From contig CAYJLF010000014.1 in assembly GCA_964371055.1 (NCBI GenBank), positions 99,675 through 163,674 of the forward strand: a stretch of 64,000 bases of DNA, read 5' to 3'. A program made the position numbers and the translations under genes. This stretch comes from CAYJLF01 sp964371055. Lineage in GTDB: Bacteria > Eisenbacteria > RBG-16-71-46 > CAIMUX01. A model generated the notes under the pieces. The model was given only the letters and a program-made list of their open reading frames with translations. It had not been told where the DNA came from and made no database searches. Of this stretch, positions 46,143 through 54,288 are shown one piece after another (position 1 is the stretch's first letter; each line of letters opens with the position of its first letter).

Positions 46143-47450
46143 TCACTCCCCGCCGCGCAGGATCTCCAACATCTCTTCGGCCCGCCGGTTGTCAGGCATC
46201 AGGGCGAGCGACCTCTCATAAGCCACCGCCGCCGCCGCCCGATCGTCCTTCTCCAGGCAGGCTTCCCCGAGACGGTTGTAGAGCAAGGCGGAATTGGGCA
46301 AAGCACGAACGGCCAGCTCCAGGACTCTCACCGCCTCGTCGACCATCCCCCGGCGTATCAACCGGAAGCCCAACGTACTGAACTCCCCCTCGGACCATGC
46401 AAGTCCCGGCTGGCCGTCCGGGGCCGGCCACGGGCATCTCTCGAGAGCAGCCCGGATCCCTTCCTTCTCGATGGTCTGACTCACAATGCGAGCGGCGGAG
46501 TTCTCGGTCCTGACGTCTCCATACCGCTGGGCGAGGGACCGGCAGAAGCTCGACAGGTCTGCCCTCGTAAGCGCCTGGCCGTGCCCCGGCACGACCGTTT
46601 CGAGCCCCGCTTCTCGTTGCAGCAGTCCCTCCAGCTCGCGCACCAGCCTCGGAACATCGACCATGGCGTCGATCGAGAAGCAAGGGCTCCACGCCGAACA
46701 GATCAGGTCCCCGGCCAGAAGGAGCTTCTCCTGCGGAACGTAGACGACGAGGTCGTGGTTCGTGTGGGCCTCGCCGCAGAAGCGTAGCTCCAGGTTCAGA
46801 TCACCAAGATCCAGGCGCAGGCTGTCCTTGAATGTGATGGCCGGCTCCATGGCAGCTTGCTGATCGTGCGAATCCCGGTCCATAGACTCCAGCGCCGCGA
46901 TCCCTGCCCGCAGCGACTCCGCCTCCTGGCTCCCCGGGTCCGAAGCCTGATATCTGGTACGGGCATCGTCCAACCGGGATCTCCGGCTCCACTCCCGGCG
47001 GAGCGCCGAAGCCCTGCCGTGGAGAACGAATGCCGCGTAGTCCTGGTGCGCAACCAGCGGGACGGCCGGGAAAACCTGGTTGCCGGAGGAGTGATCCGGA
47101 TCGCCGTGCGTGTTGACGAGGTAGACGAAGTCCTTCCTTCCGAACTCCTCCTCGATCACTCGGCGCAGACGCCGCATCACGCGGGCAGAACGGTTCGTGT
47201 CGATCACGACAATGCCCGAATCCGAGGCGATCGCGGTCACGTTGACATCCTGGCAATCCACAACGATCACCCGGCGGCTCAAGCGCTTCACGGTATGGAA
47301 GGACTCCGGGGCATCCGGCGCACCAGGCCCGGCGAAGGCCACGATGGCCAGGGCCATCAGCCCGGGGACAAGAGCCAGGTGCCGCTTCATGAGGCCGAAA
47401 CCCCGCTCCCGCGGATAGCCCCGGACGTCCGTCGCCTGGCAACTACGCAT
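46143..47450 (-). CDS. Secreted metallo-beta-lactamase-fold hydrolase with TPR tail
   Basis: ATG 47450 follows TGAGGGAGCGATC; ATG 47390 is an alternative that shortens the signal-peptide N-region. The product is 435 residues from the first start. A signal peptide (LVPGLMALAIVAFAGPGAP) precedes the MBL fold. Metal motif NTHGDPDHSSGN is HxxxDH with Asp replacing the usual second His, followed by GEAHTNHDLVVYVP, LLLAGDLIC and VVPGHGQ. The C-terminal ~100 residues hold a TPR pair (ALLYNRLGEACLEKDDRAAAA). Probably a periplasmic hydrolase of unknown substrate. The TPR tail echoes the S41 and sulfatase-like proteins. Confidence 0.85.
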   Translation of the reverse strand: MRSCQATDVRGYPRERGFGLMKRHLALVPGLMALAIVAFAGPGAPDAPESFHTVKRLSRRVIVVDCQDVNVTAIASDSGIVVIDTNRSARVMRRLRRVIEEEFGRKDFVYLVNTHGDPDHSSGNQVFPAVPLVAHQDYAAFVLHGRASALRREWSRRSRLDDARTRYQASDPGSQEAESLRAGIAALESMDRDSHDQQAAMEPAITFKDSLRLDLGDLNLELRFCGEAHTNHDLVVYVPQEKLLLAGDLICSAWSPCFSIDAMVDVPRLVRELEGLLQREAGLETVVPGHGQALTRADLSSFCRSLAQRYGDVRTENSAARIVSQTIEKEGIRAALERCPWPAPDGQPGLAWSEGEFSTLGFRLIRRGMVDEAVRVLELAVRALPNSALLYNRLGEACLEKDDRAAAAVAYERSLALMPDNRRAEEMLEILRGGE

Positions 47451-47522
47451 GATCGCTCCCTCACGCCCGCGTGGTCCGCGAAAACCCCGCACGTGACTTC
47501 CAGCATCAACTTGCCATCGTTA

Positions 47523-47528
47523 ATGGTA
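47523..47528 (-). promoter_or_regulatory. Putative -10 element, TACCAT
   Basis: CGGAGCGTACCATTAA lies 73 bp upstream of the MBL-fold gene and is nearly identical to the site before the OmpA lipoprotein. Confidence 0.4.
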
Positions 47529-47559
47529 CGCTCCGAGACCCTATGAAGACACCGACTTC

Positions 47560-47697
47560 CGCCTTCATCGCAATCCTCCGGGCGGCGCCCTTGCCCCGGA
47601 CGACCTGGCTCCGGAGAACGCGGCCTTGCGCCAGCAGCTCACGATCCACCAGAGGAATCAGAAGCATCCGCGGCTCCGTATCGGGGACCGAGCCTTA
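47560..47697 (+). pseudogene. Transposase N-terminal remnant
   Basis: The frame reads APENAALRQQLTIHQRNQKH and LRIGDRAL, matching the same N-terminal block as the remnants at 40445 and 50103. It ends abruptly at the junction with the recombinase gene. Confidence 0.6.
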
Positions 47698-48499
47698 GTT
47701 GCTGCTCCACCTGCCCGATGTAGGTGAGGTTCGTGAGGAGCCGGAAGAGGAGCGCCTTGGTGAACCGGCCACCGCCGCAGGTCTCTCCCCGCCGTGTCGT
47801 CGACTGTTTGACCGTCCAGCCCCGCTCGTTCAGCACCAGGGCCGTGTTCTGCAACGAGGCCGTCCCCAGGTAGAGGGCGAAGATCTCCCGCACCCGGGTG
47901 GCCTCCATCTCGTTCACGAGCAACCGGCCACCGTTGGGATCGACGTCGTAGCCCAGGAGAGGCGTGCCCCCGATCCACTTCCCCTTCCGCCGGGCGGCGT
48001 GCATCTTGTCGCGGGTGCGCTCGGCTATGATCTCGCGCTCGAACTGGGCGAAGCTGAGCAAGACGTTCAGCGTCAGCCGCCCCATCGAGCTGGTGGTATT
48101 GAACTGCTGGGTGACGGAGACGAACGAGACGCCGTGGCCGTCCAGGATCGCCATGATCCGGGTGAAGTCGAGGAGCGACCGACTGAGGCGGTCGACCTTG
48201 TAGACGACAACGCAGTCGATCTGGCCGGCCTCGACGTCGGCGAGGAGCCTCTTGAGGGCAGGACGATCGATCGTGCCGCCCGAGAACCCGCCGTCGTCGT
48301 AGCGGTCAGGCAGGGCGGTCCATCCCTCGAGCTTCTGGCTGGCGATGTAAGCCTCGGTGGCCTCGCGCTGCGCGTCGAGGGAGTTGAACTCCTGCTCCAG
48401 CCCCTACTCGGTGGACTTGCGGGTGTAGATGGCGCAGCGGACGACCTTCGCCGTCTCCGACACCCGTGGCGTCCGTTGGCTGGCACTGGGACGACTCAT
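47639..48499 (-). pseudogene. Large serine recombinase, broken twice
   Basis: From ATG 48499 the frame encodes a resolvase/invertase catalytic domain. AIYTRKSTE (Ser29 nucleophile), FNSLDAQREA, YDDGGFSGGTIDRPALKRLL, YKVDRLSRSLLDF and FAQFEREIIAERTRDK are all typical. Codon 32 is TAG (48404-48406) where the family has Glu (STEEGLEQ), a one-base nonsense change. The recombinase domain continues to LTNLTYIGQV and then stops matching at ~47700, where the transposase remnant begins; a further ~250 residues would be expected. Its start overlaps the DUF2924 stop (ATGA). No functional recombinase is expected. Confidence 0.85.
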
Positions 48500-48987
48500 C
48501 GGTCGGCTGCCTTCCCGGTGAGCCCGAAGAAGAGCAGGCCGTTCCAGTGCGATCCCGTGATCGCCTTCGCCACGGCCGTCAAGGACCGGTAGACCTGGCC
48601 GGCGTAGTCGAACCCGTTTTCCAGCACGGTGACGGTGATCGTCTGGCCCCGGTACTTCCGTACGAGCACGGTCCCCGGCACCGGCGGGCGCTCGTCGCGC
48701 CACACAGGCGAGCGTTCGTCGCGCGACGCCGGCAGCCGTCCCGTCACCGTTCGCGCCGCCGGGGCCAGCATTCGCAGGTCGGCCTCGTCGGCCAACTCCT
48801 CCGCTCTCCGCCGCGCCCGCTCGGTCAGCCCGCCCTCCGCGTTCGCCTGCAAGCGCCAGGCGATACGCTTGCGGAGGTAGTCCTTGTGCCGGGACGTGGT
48901 CGGCTCGCTGAAGACCTCGGCGTACCGCTCACGCAGCTCCGCCACGGTCAGGTCGCGCAGGCCCTCGATCTCGCCGTGCATGCTCAT
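48496..48987 (-). CDS. DUF2924-family phage-type protein
   Basis: The 163-residue product begins with helical ELRDLTVAELRERYAEVFSE and then KDYLRKRIAWRLQANAEGGL, the hallmark of DUF2924 proteins found next to large serine recombinases in prophages and integrative elements. The C-terminal half (VPGTVLVRKYRGQTITVTVL, AITGSHWNGLLFFGL) is also typical. ATG 48987 overlaps the preceding stop by four bases and its stop overlaps the recombinase ATG by four bases, so the three genes form one coupled unit. The function is unknown; it is thought to assist the recombinase. Confidence 0.85.
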   Translation of the reverse strand: MSMHGEIEGLRDLTVAELRERYAEVFSEPTTSRHKDYLRKRIAWRLQANAEGGLTERARRRAEELADEADLRMLAPAARTVTGRLPASRDERSPVWRDERPPVPGTVLVRKYRGQTITVTVLENGFDYAGQVYRSLTAVAKAITGSHWNGLLFFGLTGKAADR

Positions 48988-49178
48988 CCAGCGGCCTCCG
49001 TGTCGGGTGGTAACCCGCTGTCACACAAAGGGCGGATCGGCGCGCACGAGTCCAGTCGTTTCTCGGTGCACGGCGCGGGAAGCCGGCCTCTGCGCGTCCA
49101 CGCGGCCGCGAGGATCGTTGCGAGCTCGGCGCGGCGCTCCTCGGCCGGCATGGCAGTGGCTTCTTCAAGGAAGGGCAT
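48984..49178 (-). CDS. Small recombinase-module protein
   Basis: The 64-residue ORF follows GGAGACCCGC and overlaps the DUF2924 start by four bases. MPAEERRAELATILAAAW and the C-terminal region with Cys and LPP resemble the short proteins that commonly precede DUF2924 in these modules. The start could be the ATG at codon 1 or codon 10. Confidence 0.6.
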   Translation of the reverse strand: MPFLEEATAMPAEERRAELATILAAAWTRRGRLPAPCTEKRLDSCAPIRPLCDSGLPPDTEAAG

Positions 49179-49603
49179 GCGGGTCTCCGGTAGGCACCGA
49201 TCGAGAGCGCCGCACGGACGGCGGGCTCTACCGGTTACCTACCGGGAGACGGCGGGAGATGTCGGAGGGAAGGGAGGGCCGATGTGGGGCGCTCGCGTAG
49301 GCAGGCCGGCCAAGGTCGCCTCTCGCGAGCACGTTCAGACGCGAGCGTCGTCGGACGCGCCTGGGTCGCCCCGCAGAGGAGTGTGGGCCAGCGCCGGCCG
49401 CCTCAACATGACTCCGCCCGGTGACCGGTTGCTACATCATCCGCGTGCCACGGCGGGCCGACCCAGTTGCCACCGCTGCCCAGGAATCCAATGCCCGCCT
49501 GAAGGTTACGCTCGGCCGACTTGTGGCACACCACGGGGAACACCGAGCGCACCGGGATCGTGGCCGGCCCCGCCGGGATCGCAGGTGAATCCGAAAGACG
49601 ACT
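49179..49603. other. Region without a supported gene
   Basis: 425 bp upstream of the recombinase module. A minus-strand open stretch around 49400-49590 (with GIGFLGSGGNW) has protein-like composition but no start or binding site. I would not call it a gene. No repeat was found. Confidence 0.4.
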
Positions 49604-49954
49604 CTACCTCTGTGTTGGTGCACTGCGGGCAACTCGCGACGCGGTCAGCGCGCCAGCCAGCGTGCCGCAGCAACAGCCGAGTAGGATACCCGGTCCTTGC
49701 GAAAGCACCACCTCCCGCTCTTCTACCATGGACATGATGACAACGCTTACGATCATGACCGCGTTCAGTGCCAGCATAATGGGCCAGTCTCTCCAGAGTG
49801 CGTTGGGATTATCCCTAGACAGAAGGAACTGGCAGACAAAGAACAATACCGCCAGCGCGGCGAAGGCTGGGAACAAACCCCAAGTCTCGCCCACGAACAT
49901 GAGCACCGGGAACGCGACCAGGCCCAGCAGGAATGCAAAGACGACCTTCTTCAC
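49604..49954 (-). CDS. Small polytopic membrane protein
   Basis: GTG 49954 follows GGGAGGTGTCCA; the longer frame upstream is not membrane-like and lacks a binding site. The 116-residue product has four hydrophobic segments (VVFAFLLGLVAFPVLMFVG; LFPAFAALAVLFFVCQFLL; WPIMLALNAVMIVSVVIM; GILLGCCCGTLAGALTASRV). The last carries three consecutive Cys. The family is not recognised. A GCGTATCAT element lies 129 bp upstream. The context is mobile-element debris on both sides. Confidence 0.65.
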   Translation of the reverse strand: MKKVVFAFLLGLVAFPVLMFVGETWGLFPAFAALAVLFFVCQFLLSRDNPNALWRDWPIMLALNAVMIVSVVIMSMVEEREVVLSQGPGILLGCCCGTLAGALTASRVARSAPTQR

Positions 49955-50082
49955 TGGACACCTCCCATCGCCTTCGGCCAGACCGCTCACCGGCCCCGCT
50001 CGGCTGTCGCTCCCATGTGTGAACCGTCCGTAGTCCGCGGGAACCCGGTAACCTCTCATCCATGCAGATCTACCGCCACCCC

Positions 50083-50088
50083 ATGATA
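50083..50088 (-). promoter_or_regulatory. Putative -10 element, TATCAT
   Basis: TCGGGCGTATCATGG lies 129 bp upstream of the membrane protein GTG. Confidence 0.4.
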
Positions 50089-50102
50089 CGCCCGACGGCC
50101 TT

Positions 50103-50401
50103 ATGGAAACACTTCTATCTGCCGCACGCAGCTTCCTCCGAGCGGCGCTCCGATCGCGCATGATTCTCGTCGTCGAGAACGCCGCCCTGCGTCAGCAATT
50201 CACCATCTATCAACGAGCTCTGAGGCGAGGCCGACTTCGAACCGGGATCGCGCCTTCTGGGTCGCCCTCCGGACGTTCTGGTCCGGCTGGGAGTGTGCCC
50301 TGCTTATCGTCGATGCCGAGACCGTGGTCGCCTGGCACGGCCTTGACCTGAAGCTTCTTCATCGACACCGCTCCGGGAAACCTCGTGTTGGCCTCCCCTG
50401 A
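50103..50401 (+). pseudogene. Transposase N-terminal remnant, frameshifted
   Basis: The first frame reads LRAALRSRMILVVENAALRQQ, then FTIYQRALRR. After a one-base shift the next frame continues RAFWVALRTFWSGWECALLI and DAETVVAWHGLDLKLL, ending at RSGKPRVGLP. This is the N-terminal ~100 codons of the same DDE transposase found nearly whole at 58478. No catalytic domain remains. Confidence 0.7.
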
Positions 50402-50532
50402 GCGTTCACCCTACTACTGGATCGCTCATGATGCGGGATTCGGTTGCAATGTTTTCCATCGACCACCAACCCGATCGCTCGCCTTGCTTTGATTCCGCAG
50501 ACCGTCTCTCCCGGGGTCCGCTCGTGTCGCTC

Positions 50533-50774
50533 GCGTTCACCACTTCGGCGCAGAGAGCGGAGAGTCAGAGAGTTCGACGCCGATGAGCACGATTTCGTCC
50601 CTCTCGCCGCGTTCTCTGGTGAACGCAGCCGTCGGGCACGCTCGTCGAAATCACGATCCCGCACTCGCACATCCCGCCACCCGTTGCGGGTATAGCGAGA
50701 CCCCGGCGACGTCAGGCGCCGGGGCCCTCCCGATGCCATCCGACCGCGCAGACTCGTGGTCGGAGAAGATGGCT
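50533..50774 (+). repeat. Dispersed structured repeat, copy C
   Basis: A full-length copy. Outer stem arms GCGTTCACCA (50533-50542) and TGGTGAACGC (50617-50626) are perfectly complementary. The hairpins ACCCG/CGGGT, CCCCGGC/GCCGGGG and CCGACC/GGTCGG follow. It ends 24 bp from the stop codon of the minus-strand gene at 50799. Confidence 0.9.
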
Positions 50775-50798
50775 GTCGCAGAGACTCCTCTTGTTTGC

Positions 50799-51572
50799 CT
50801 ACCGGTACAGCCTCTTCACGAGGCTCCAGCTGGTCCCCGCCACCGGTGTCGGCGGGTCGTCATGGTACACGCCGATCCCGAGACTCCGGCACGCATGGAA
50901 CACAGGGATCTCGCTGACGGGGTGCCAGCCGGGCTCGAAGCCGATGTCCGGCGCGACGTAGGTCCACGGACGCCCCCCCGGCTCGGTTTCGTCGACAGCG
51001 ATGAAGAAGTCGGCGACACTGAAAGGTGGACCCCAGTTTCCCCAGAAACCGATCGTGAACTCGCCCTCCACCACACACCCGATGGTCACGTCGTCCTGCC
51101 CGAACTCGGGCCAGAAGGGAATGCTCGGGAACACGACGTCCGGCATGACGAACAAGACCGTTCCCGGCTCGCTTGTGACGCCACCTTCCCAAATGTAGAG
51201 GCTGGACGGACGCCCCTCGTAGTGCTCCGGAGTGGTCGTCAGCCAGTACGCGCCGCAGACCACCTCGCAGGGACCGAAGTCGTACGCCTCCCCCCACGCG
51301 CCGTAGTACTCCGGCCACGCCCCGTACGACTCCCACGCGTAGGCACTCTCGAACGACGAATCATGGTTCACGGAGAGAATGCCTGAGCACGGGTTACGCG
51401 TCGGGACAATGGACGTTGCTTGCCCGTGACCAAGCACGCTCCAGTTATCGGCGGCGGATGCAACGAGGAGCAGGCAACAGGCCATCATGACCAGCAACAT
51501 GCACAGACTCGACGTCGCGCGCATCGCGACGCCGCACAAGGTATCGCGCTGTGGCTTGCTCCTGCTATTCAT
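50799..51572 (-). CDS. Secreted protein with W-K-Y-R tail, overlapping partner gene
   Basis: ATG 51572 overlaps the end of the preceding gene by eight bases (ATGAATAG), implying coupled translation. The 257-residue product has a signal peptide rich in Met/Cys (SSLCMLLVMMACCLLLVASA). The mature body is rich in Trp/Tyr (AYAWESYGAWPEYYGAWGEAY) and has few Cys. Segments such as DFGPCEVVCGAYWLT and PFSVADFFIAVDE resemble dipeptidase-like or C-type display proteins, but no family is certain. It ends PPTPVAGTSWSLVKRLYR. Repeat copy C lies immediately beyond its stop. Probably exported together with the Cys-rich partner. Confidence 0.78.
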   Translation of the reverse strand: MNSRSKPQRDTLCGVAMRATSSLCMLLVMMACCLLLVASAADNWSVLGHGQATSIVPTRNPCSGILSVNHDSSFESAYAWESYGAWPEYYGAWGEAYDFGPCEVVCGAYWLTTTPEHYEGRPSSLYIWEGGVTSEPGTVLFVMPDVVFPSIPFWPEFGQDDVTIGCVVEGEFTIGFWGNWGPPFSVADFFIAVDETEPGGRPWTYVAPDIGFEPGWHPVSEIPVFHACRSLGIGVYHDDPPTPVAGTSWSLVKRLYR

Positions 51573-52107
51573 CGCACCAGTCCCCCGGCGCCTCGGCGCG
51601 ACAGTCGATTGGTTCGTCCAGCATGCACAGGAGTTGTACCGACCAACATCCGAAGGCCGGGAGGGCGTCTCCGCCGGCCGGGCCCGCGCTGAACACCAGT
51701 ACCCTCCGAAGACTGCCGCAGTAGTTGTGATTGTGTTCGCACTCCTCGCACAGTTGGCCGTACGTCCCATCAGATCCCATCCAATAGCACCCGCCTACCT
51801 CTGCGCAGTGTGATGCACTCTCGTTTATCCACGCCCAGTTCTCCAGATCGACGCCCGTGACCGCGCGAAAGGAGAAGCACTGGTCTCTTCGGCATGTAGC
51901 TCCCAAGCAGTCGGCGGTGCATCCGGGCCAAGAGATCTCTCCGTCCCCTTCGAACAGCAGCGTGTCTCCTCCGGCCCACCACCCGGTCCGTGCGCCGACG
52001 ATCCAAGCGTACACCTCGTCGGCTCGTGCGGTTGGCGGCTGCCAGAGAGCGACGGCCATCGCGACACAGAGAAGGGCCTGTCGTCTGGCCACACCCCGAC
52101 GCTTCAT
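51565..52107 (-). CDS. Cys-rich secreted protein of unknown function
   Basis: ATG 52107 follows GGAGGTGCTC; an upstream TTG is unlikely. The 180-residue product has a signal peptide (cleavage near ARA-DE). The mature part has about a dozen Cys, clustered as CTADCLGATCRRDQC and CEECEHNHNYC, and so is probably disulfide-bonded. It contains WINESASHCAEVGGCYWMG. It ends GDWCDE and has neither the FlgD-like domain nor the W-K-Y-R tail, unlike its overlapping partner. I do not recognise the family. The pair behaves like a two-gene secreted unit. Confidence 0.75.
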   Translation of the reverse strand: MKRRGVARRQALLCVAMAVALWQPPTARADEVYAWIVGARTGWWAGGDTLLFEGDGEISWPGCTADCLGATCRRDQCFSFRAVTGVDLENWAWINESASHCAEVGGCYWMGSDGTYGQLCEECEHNHNYCGSLRRVLVFSAGPAGGDALPAFGCWSVQLLCMLDEPIDCRAEAPGDWCDE

Positions 52108-52161
52108 GAGCACCTCCAACTTGGCGGTCTAAGGAACGTAGACGCCTCACTTTCGCGTGGA

Positions 52162-52167
52162 ATGCTA
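52162..52167 (-). promoter_or_regulatory. Putative -10 element, TAGCAT
   Basis: CTGGTAGCATTCC lies 55 bp upstream of the Cys-rich gene start. Confidence 0.3.
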
Positions 52168-52194
52168 CCAGAGGCGACAGCGGGTTGCAAGACG

Positions 52195-52638
52195 CTCCTC
52201 CAAAGGCCGCGGCGGCTCCCTCCGCGCTCCCGGGGCCTTCTTGGCGCGGACCCTCGCCTGCGCTTCCGCCGGCCCGTACCTCACCGGAGGCCGGGTGCCC
52301 GGGGTGTTGGCCGAATCGCGGGTTCGCATACCGTCGCTTTCGTCCCCCTCACGGCACGCTCGCGTTAACCACTTCGTCGCAGCGAACGGAGAGGCGGAGA
52401 GTCCGACGCCGATGAGCGCGACCACGCCCACATCGCCGCATTCTCTGGTTAACGCAGCCGTCGCTCACGCTCGCCGAAGCCACGCTCCCGCATCCCCACA
52501 TCCCACCACCCGTTGCGGGTATAGCGAGACCCTCGCGACGTCGGCCACCGGGGCTCTCTCAATGCGCTCCGACCGCGCGGACTCGTGATCGGAGAGGATG
52601 GCTCCCCGCGCTGGACGGTTTACGAACAACTCTCCGCC
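52195..52638 (+). repeat. Dispersed structured repeat, copy D, with extended flank
   Basis: The core is 52362-52638; outer stem GCGTTAACCA (52362-52371) and TGGTTAACGC (52446-52455) is perfect. About 165 bp on the left also match the left flank of copy E (GGCCCGTAC..., GTGCCCGGGGTG...GGCCG), so these two copies form a longer subfamily of ~440 bp. It ends 96 bp from the stop of the RCC1 gene at 52734. Confidence 0.85.
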
Positions 52639-52733
52639 CTGCGGCTTCTCGACCTCCACTCCGCCCTGCCGAAGAGCCCGATCTTCTACCCTGCCCACTG
52701 GCTCGCGAGCACTCCGCCGAGTCTCGAATCACC

Positions 52734-54236
52734 TCACCGTATGACGATGATCCTGCTCCCCTCAGAGCTGCCGTTGAAGCGCAGGACCGCGTAGTAGACC
52801 CCCACCGGTAGCGGCCGCCCGCTTGCCTCCGCCCGCCGTGGATCAAACGCCACCTCGTGCGCACCCTCATCCATCTCGGTGTCGACGAGTCGCTGGACCC
52901 GACGGCCTCCCACGTCTATCAGATCCAGCGAAACATGCCCCTTCTCGGTAATCTCCAGGGCGATCGTTGCTGGCCCTGAAACGGGATGGGGACGAACGGC
53001 GCTGATCCCGAATCTCCACCGCAGACGTCCGACATGGACCGGCAACGTTCGAACCACGGCCGGGGCCGACCCGTCTCCGAGCATCTCGAGGCGGTATTCG
53101 TAATCGTGGTTCGATCGCACGGTGGCGTCCACGAACTCGTAGGTCCCGTCCCACGACGTCAACGGTTCGGTGGTCAGGCGATCGCCGACGTCAGGACTTA
53201 CGCGCTCCTCTCCAGTCCGGTAGACGTGGAACGAGACCGAAGTGAGGTCGACCGGCGTCCTCCACCGCAGCCGCACATCACAGTCTCGCACCTCGGCGGT
53301 CGCTTCGCCGAGCAGCACCGGGGTCGGCGCCTGCCCTTTGAGGCCCACGCTGTGCCTATGACCGGCCGCAACCCCCACGAAATCGGCGTTGGGTGGGGGG
53401 ACGTTGCACTGGTGGTAGCCATTCTCCCCCCAGCCGACCATCGTGCCGTCGATCTTGAGGCCGAGATTGTGGAAGTAGCCGGCCGCAACCGCCCCAAAAC
53501 CGGCATTGGGCGCGGGGACATTGCACTGGCCGTAGTAGTTCGAGCCCCAGGCCACGATCGTTCCGTCTGACTTCAGGCCCAGACTGTGTTCGTGGCCCGC
53601 CGCGACCGCCACGAAACTGGCGTTGGGCATGGGGACGTTGCACTGGCCAGCATAGTTCGCCCCCCAGGCCACGATCGTTCCGTTGGACTTCAAGCCCAGG
53701 CTGTGATAGCTGCCTGCTGATGCCGCCACAAAGTCGGCGTTGGGCGGGGGGACATTGAGTTGTCCGTTGCTGTTGCTCCCCCAGCCCACGATCGTCCCGT
53801 CGGACTTGAGACCCAGGCTTTGGGCATAACCTCCCGCGACCGCGACGAAATCAGCATTAGGCGAAGGGACATCGCACTGGCCGGAGCTATTGTCCCCCCA
53901 GGCCACGATCGTCCCGTCAGACTTGATGCCCAGGCAGTAATCACGGCCGGCCGAGATCGTCACAAAGTCGGCGTTCGGGGAAGGAACGTCGCACTCGCCG
54001 TAGCCGTTGTATCCCCAGACGACGATCGACCCGTTCGCCTTGAGGCCCATTGTGTGCCCGCCCCCCGCGGACGTCGCCACGAAGTCTGTGTTCGGCGCGG
54101 GGACATCGCACTGACCGTACTCGTTCCACCCCCAGGCCACGATCGATCCGTCTTGACCTCGAGCCTGAACCGTCCCCAGGCTCAGCAACGCGACTACCAG
54201 ACTCCCGATCACCAGAAATCCAGCGCGGCACTTCAC
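52734..54236 (-). CDS. Secreted RCC1-repeat propeller protein with FN3-like and FlgD-like domains
   Basis: GTG 54236 follows GGAGGTGTTCC; an in-frame GTG 21 bases earlier has no site. The 500-residue protein starts VKCRAGFLVIGSLVVALLS, an export signal almost identical to the next gene's. Seven RCC1-type units fill ~33-305 (GTIVAWGSNYYGQCNVPAPN, then HSLGLKSDG), so one seven-bladed propeller is expected. An FN3-like segment follows (~310-405: TAEVRDCDVRLRWRTPVDL). The FlgD-like domain (~410-500; ISAVRPHPVSGPATIAL ... VGVYYAVL) ends SRIIVIR. The propeller is paralogous to 54289 but the C-terminal half is not. Surface-display role inferred. Confidence 0.87.
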   Translation of the reverse strand: MKCRAGFLVIGSLVVALLSLGTVQARGQDGSIVAWGWNEYGQCDVPAPNTDFVATSAGGGHTMGLKANGSIVVWGYNGYGECDVPSPNADFVTISAGRDYCLGIKSDGTIVAWGDNSSGQCDVPSPNADFVAVAGGYAQSLGLKSDGTIVGWGSNSNGQLNVPPPNADFVAASAGSYHSLGLKSNGTIVAWGANYAGQCNVPMPNASFVAVAAGHEHSLGLKSDGTIVAWGSNYYGQCNVPAPNAGFGAVAAGYFHNLGLKIDGTMVGWGENGYHQCNVPPPNADFVGVAAGHRHSVGLKGQAPTPVLLGEATAEVRDCDVRLRWRTPVDLTSVSFHVYRTGEERVSPDVGDRLTTEPLTSWDGTYEFVDATVRSNHDYEYRLEMLGDGSAPAVVRTLPVHVGRLRWRFGISAVRPHPVSGPATIALEITEKGHVSLDLIDVGGRRVQRLVDTEMDEGAHEVAFDPRRAEASGRPLPVGVYYAVLRFNGSSEGSRIIVIR

Positions 54237-54288
54237 GGAACACCTCCATTCCTTCACGGCAGGAGTTGATCGAAATGGATCACGCTCC

